Positions 6,086 through 6,977 of a DNA stretch of 6,977 nucleotides are shown here, one piece after another; position 1 is the first letter of the stretch, and each line of letters starts with the position of its first letter. The DNA lies in assembly GCA_937877295.1 (NCBI GenBank), contig CALFIV010000349.1, positions 1 through 6,977 of the forward strand, written 5' to 3'. The notes beneath the pieces are model-generated. The model saw only the letters and a list, made by a program, of their open reading frames with translations, ran no database searches and had not been told where the DNA came from. The position numbers were made by a program, and so were the translations under genes. The stretch comes from an uncultured Clostridia bacterium (lineage in GTDB: Bacteria; Bacillota_A; Clostridia; Christensenellales; CAG-138).

Positions 6086-6977
6086 TGGGAACATTTCATG
6101 TCGTTTCGCCGTATGAGCCGCAGGGCGATCAGCCGCAGGCGATCGAGGATCTGACGCGCAGCATCGAGGCGGGCAATCCAATGTCGGTACTGCTCGGCGT
6201 AACGGGAAGCGGAAAAACCTATACCATGGCCAAGGTCATCGAGCGCGTGCAGAAGCCCACGCTCGTATTGGCGCACAACAAAACGCTCGCCGCGCAGCTC
6301 TGCTCCGAATTCAAGGAGCTGTTTCCCGATTCCGCGGTCGAGTTTTTTGTTTCGTATTACGATTATTATCAGCCGGAGGCGTATCTGCCCGCATCCGACA
6401 CCTACATCGAAAAATCGATCGACGTCAACGACGAGATCGACAAGCTGCGCCATTCGGCCACCTGCGCCTTAAACGAGCGAAACGACGTCATCATCGTCGC
6501 GTCGGTGTCGTGCATCTACGGCCTCGGCGATCCGGAGGAATACTTAAAGCTCTCGGTTTCGCTGCGCGAGGGCATGGAGGTCGACCGCACGGACATCATG
6601 CACCGGTTGATTGAGATCCAGTATCAGCGCAATGACATGGATTTTCAGCGCGGCACATTCCGTTCGCACGGCGATACGCTCGATATCTATCCGGTCAACT
6701 GGACGGACAAGGCGCTGCGCGTCAGCTTCTTCGGAGACGAGGTCGAGCGCATCTCGGAGATCAACGTTCTGACCGGCGAGGTGACGTCGCGCCGCAGCCA
6801 CGTCGCGATCTTCCCTGCCTCGCACTACGCGACCGGGCACGAGAAAATGCAGAAGGCGCTCAAAGAGATCGAGGCGGATATGGAGGTGCAGGAAAAACTG
6901 TTTCTCGACGCCAACCGTCCGCTGGAAGCCGAGCGCATCCGCTCGCGCGTGCTGCACGACATCGAGATGATGCAGGA
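6085..6977 (+). CDS. uvrB: Excinuclease ABC subunit B (UvrB), N-terminal ~297 residues, 3' truncated by window
   Basis: UvrB is the damage-verifying helicase-like subunit of UvrABC nucleotide excision repair; it receives DNA from UvrA and recruits UvrC. The frame is open from ATG 6085 to the window end without a stop. Visible elements are the N-terminal [13 protein letters not shown] (Q-motif-like), Walker A GVTGSGKT at residues 38-45 (Lys44), HNKTLAAQL, the tyrosine-rich beta-hairpin region [12 protein letters not shown] (91-102) that clamps damaged [17 protein letters not shown], and the domain-2 region [15 protein letters not shown] that contacts UvrA. The later helicase motifs and the C-terminal UvrC-binding domain lie beyond the window. 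The ATG overlaps the Dabb stop by one base (TGATG 6083-6087). Only a weak GAG (6077-6079) precedes it, so initiation probably depends on coupling. I saw no GAAC-N4-GTTC LexA/DinR box between 5614 and 6085. Confidence 0.97.
   Translation, partial: MGTFHVVSPYEPQGDQPQAIEDLTRSIEAGNPMSVLLGVTGSGKTYTMAKVIERVQKPTLVLAHNKTLAAQLCSEFKELFPDSAVEFFVSYYDYYQPEAYLPASDTYIEKSIDVNDEIDKLRHSATCALNERNDVIIVASVSCIYGLGDPEEYLKLSVSLREGMEVDRTDIMHRLIEIQYQRNDMDFQRGTFRSHGDTLDIYPVNWTDKALRVSFFGDEVERISEINVLTGEVTSRRSHVAIFPASHYATGHEKMQKALKEIEADMEVQEKLFLDANRPLEAERIRSRVLHDIEMMQ

Overview
The window is a densely packed, all-plus-strand stretch of housekeeping genes from a bacterium with GC-rich third codon positions (many gcg, cgc and gac codons). 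Gene content and protein flavour suggest a Firmicutes/Clostridia-type organism, possibly a gut lineage. The pointers are a PgcA-type phospho-sugar mutase, a hexameric-type DeoD, clostridial-looking RluA domains and strong AGGAG ribosome binding sites. Short intergenic repeats of the 'GTCATTCTGAG...GAAGAATC' kind fit too. This placement is an inference from sequence style, not from a database match.

Layout: (1) 2-904, the 3' part of murA (peptidoglycan synthesis), cut by the window edge just after the catalytic-cysteine loop. (2) 905-1032, a spacer almost filled by a long intergenic repeat. (3) 1033-5613, a tight four-gene block: an RlmI-like SAM methyltransferase, a protein with two complete RluA-type pseudouridine synthase domains, a PgcA-type phosphohexomutase and deoD purine nucleoside phosphorylase. 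The first three genes overlap their neighbours by ATGA; deoD starts 14 nt after the mutase. (4) 5614-5800, a 187-nt spacer holding one short and one long copy of the same repeat family. (5) 5801-6977, a small Dabb (stress-responsive A/B barrel) protein whose stop codon overlaps by one base the start of uvrB (nucleotide excision repair), which runs off the window.

How the genes work together: the methyltransferase and the double pseudouridine synthase look like a translationally coupled RNA-modification pair. The mutase and DeoD could form a nucleoside-salvage pair, with DeoD releasing (deoxy)ribose-1-phosphate and a PGM2-like mutase interconverting pentose 1- and 5-phosphates. Dabb and uvrB are also translationally coupled.

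The most notable signals are the tandem RluA-RluA fusion with both catalytic Asp/Tyr/Arg sets intact, and the hairpin-forming repeat family whose two long copies bracket the four-gene block in direct orientation and share an identical 22-base core. I found no RNA gene, CRISPR array, transposase, clear promoter or rho-independent terminator. No strikingly novel multi-gene system is visible.
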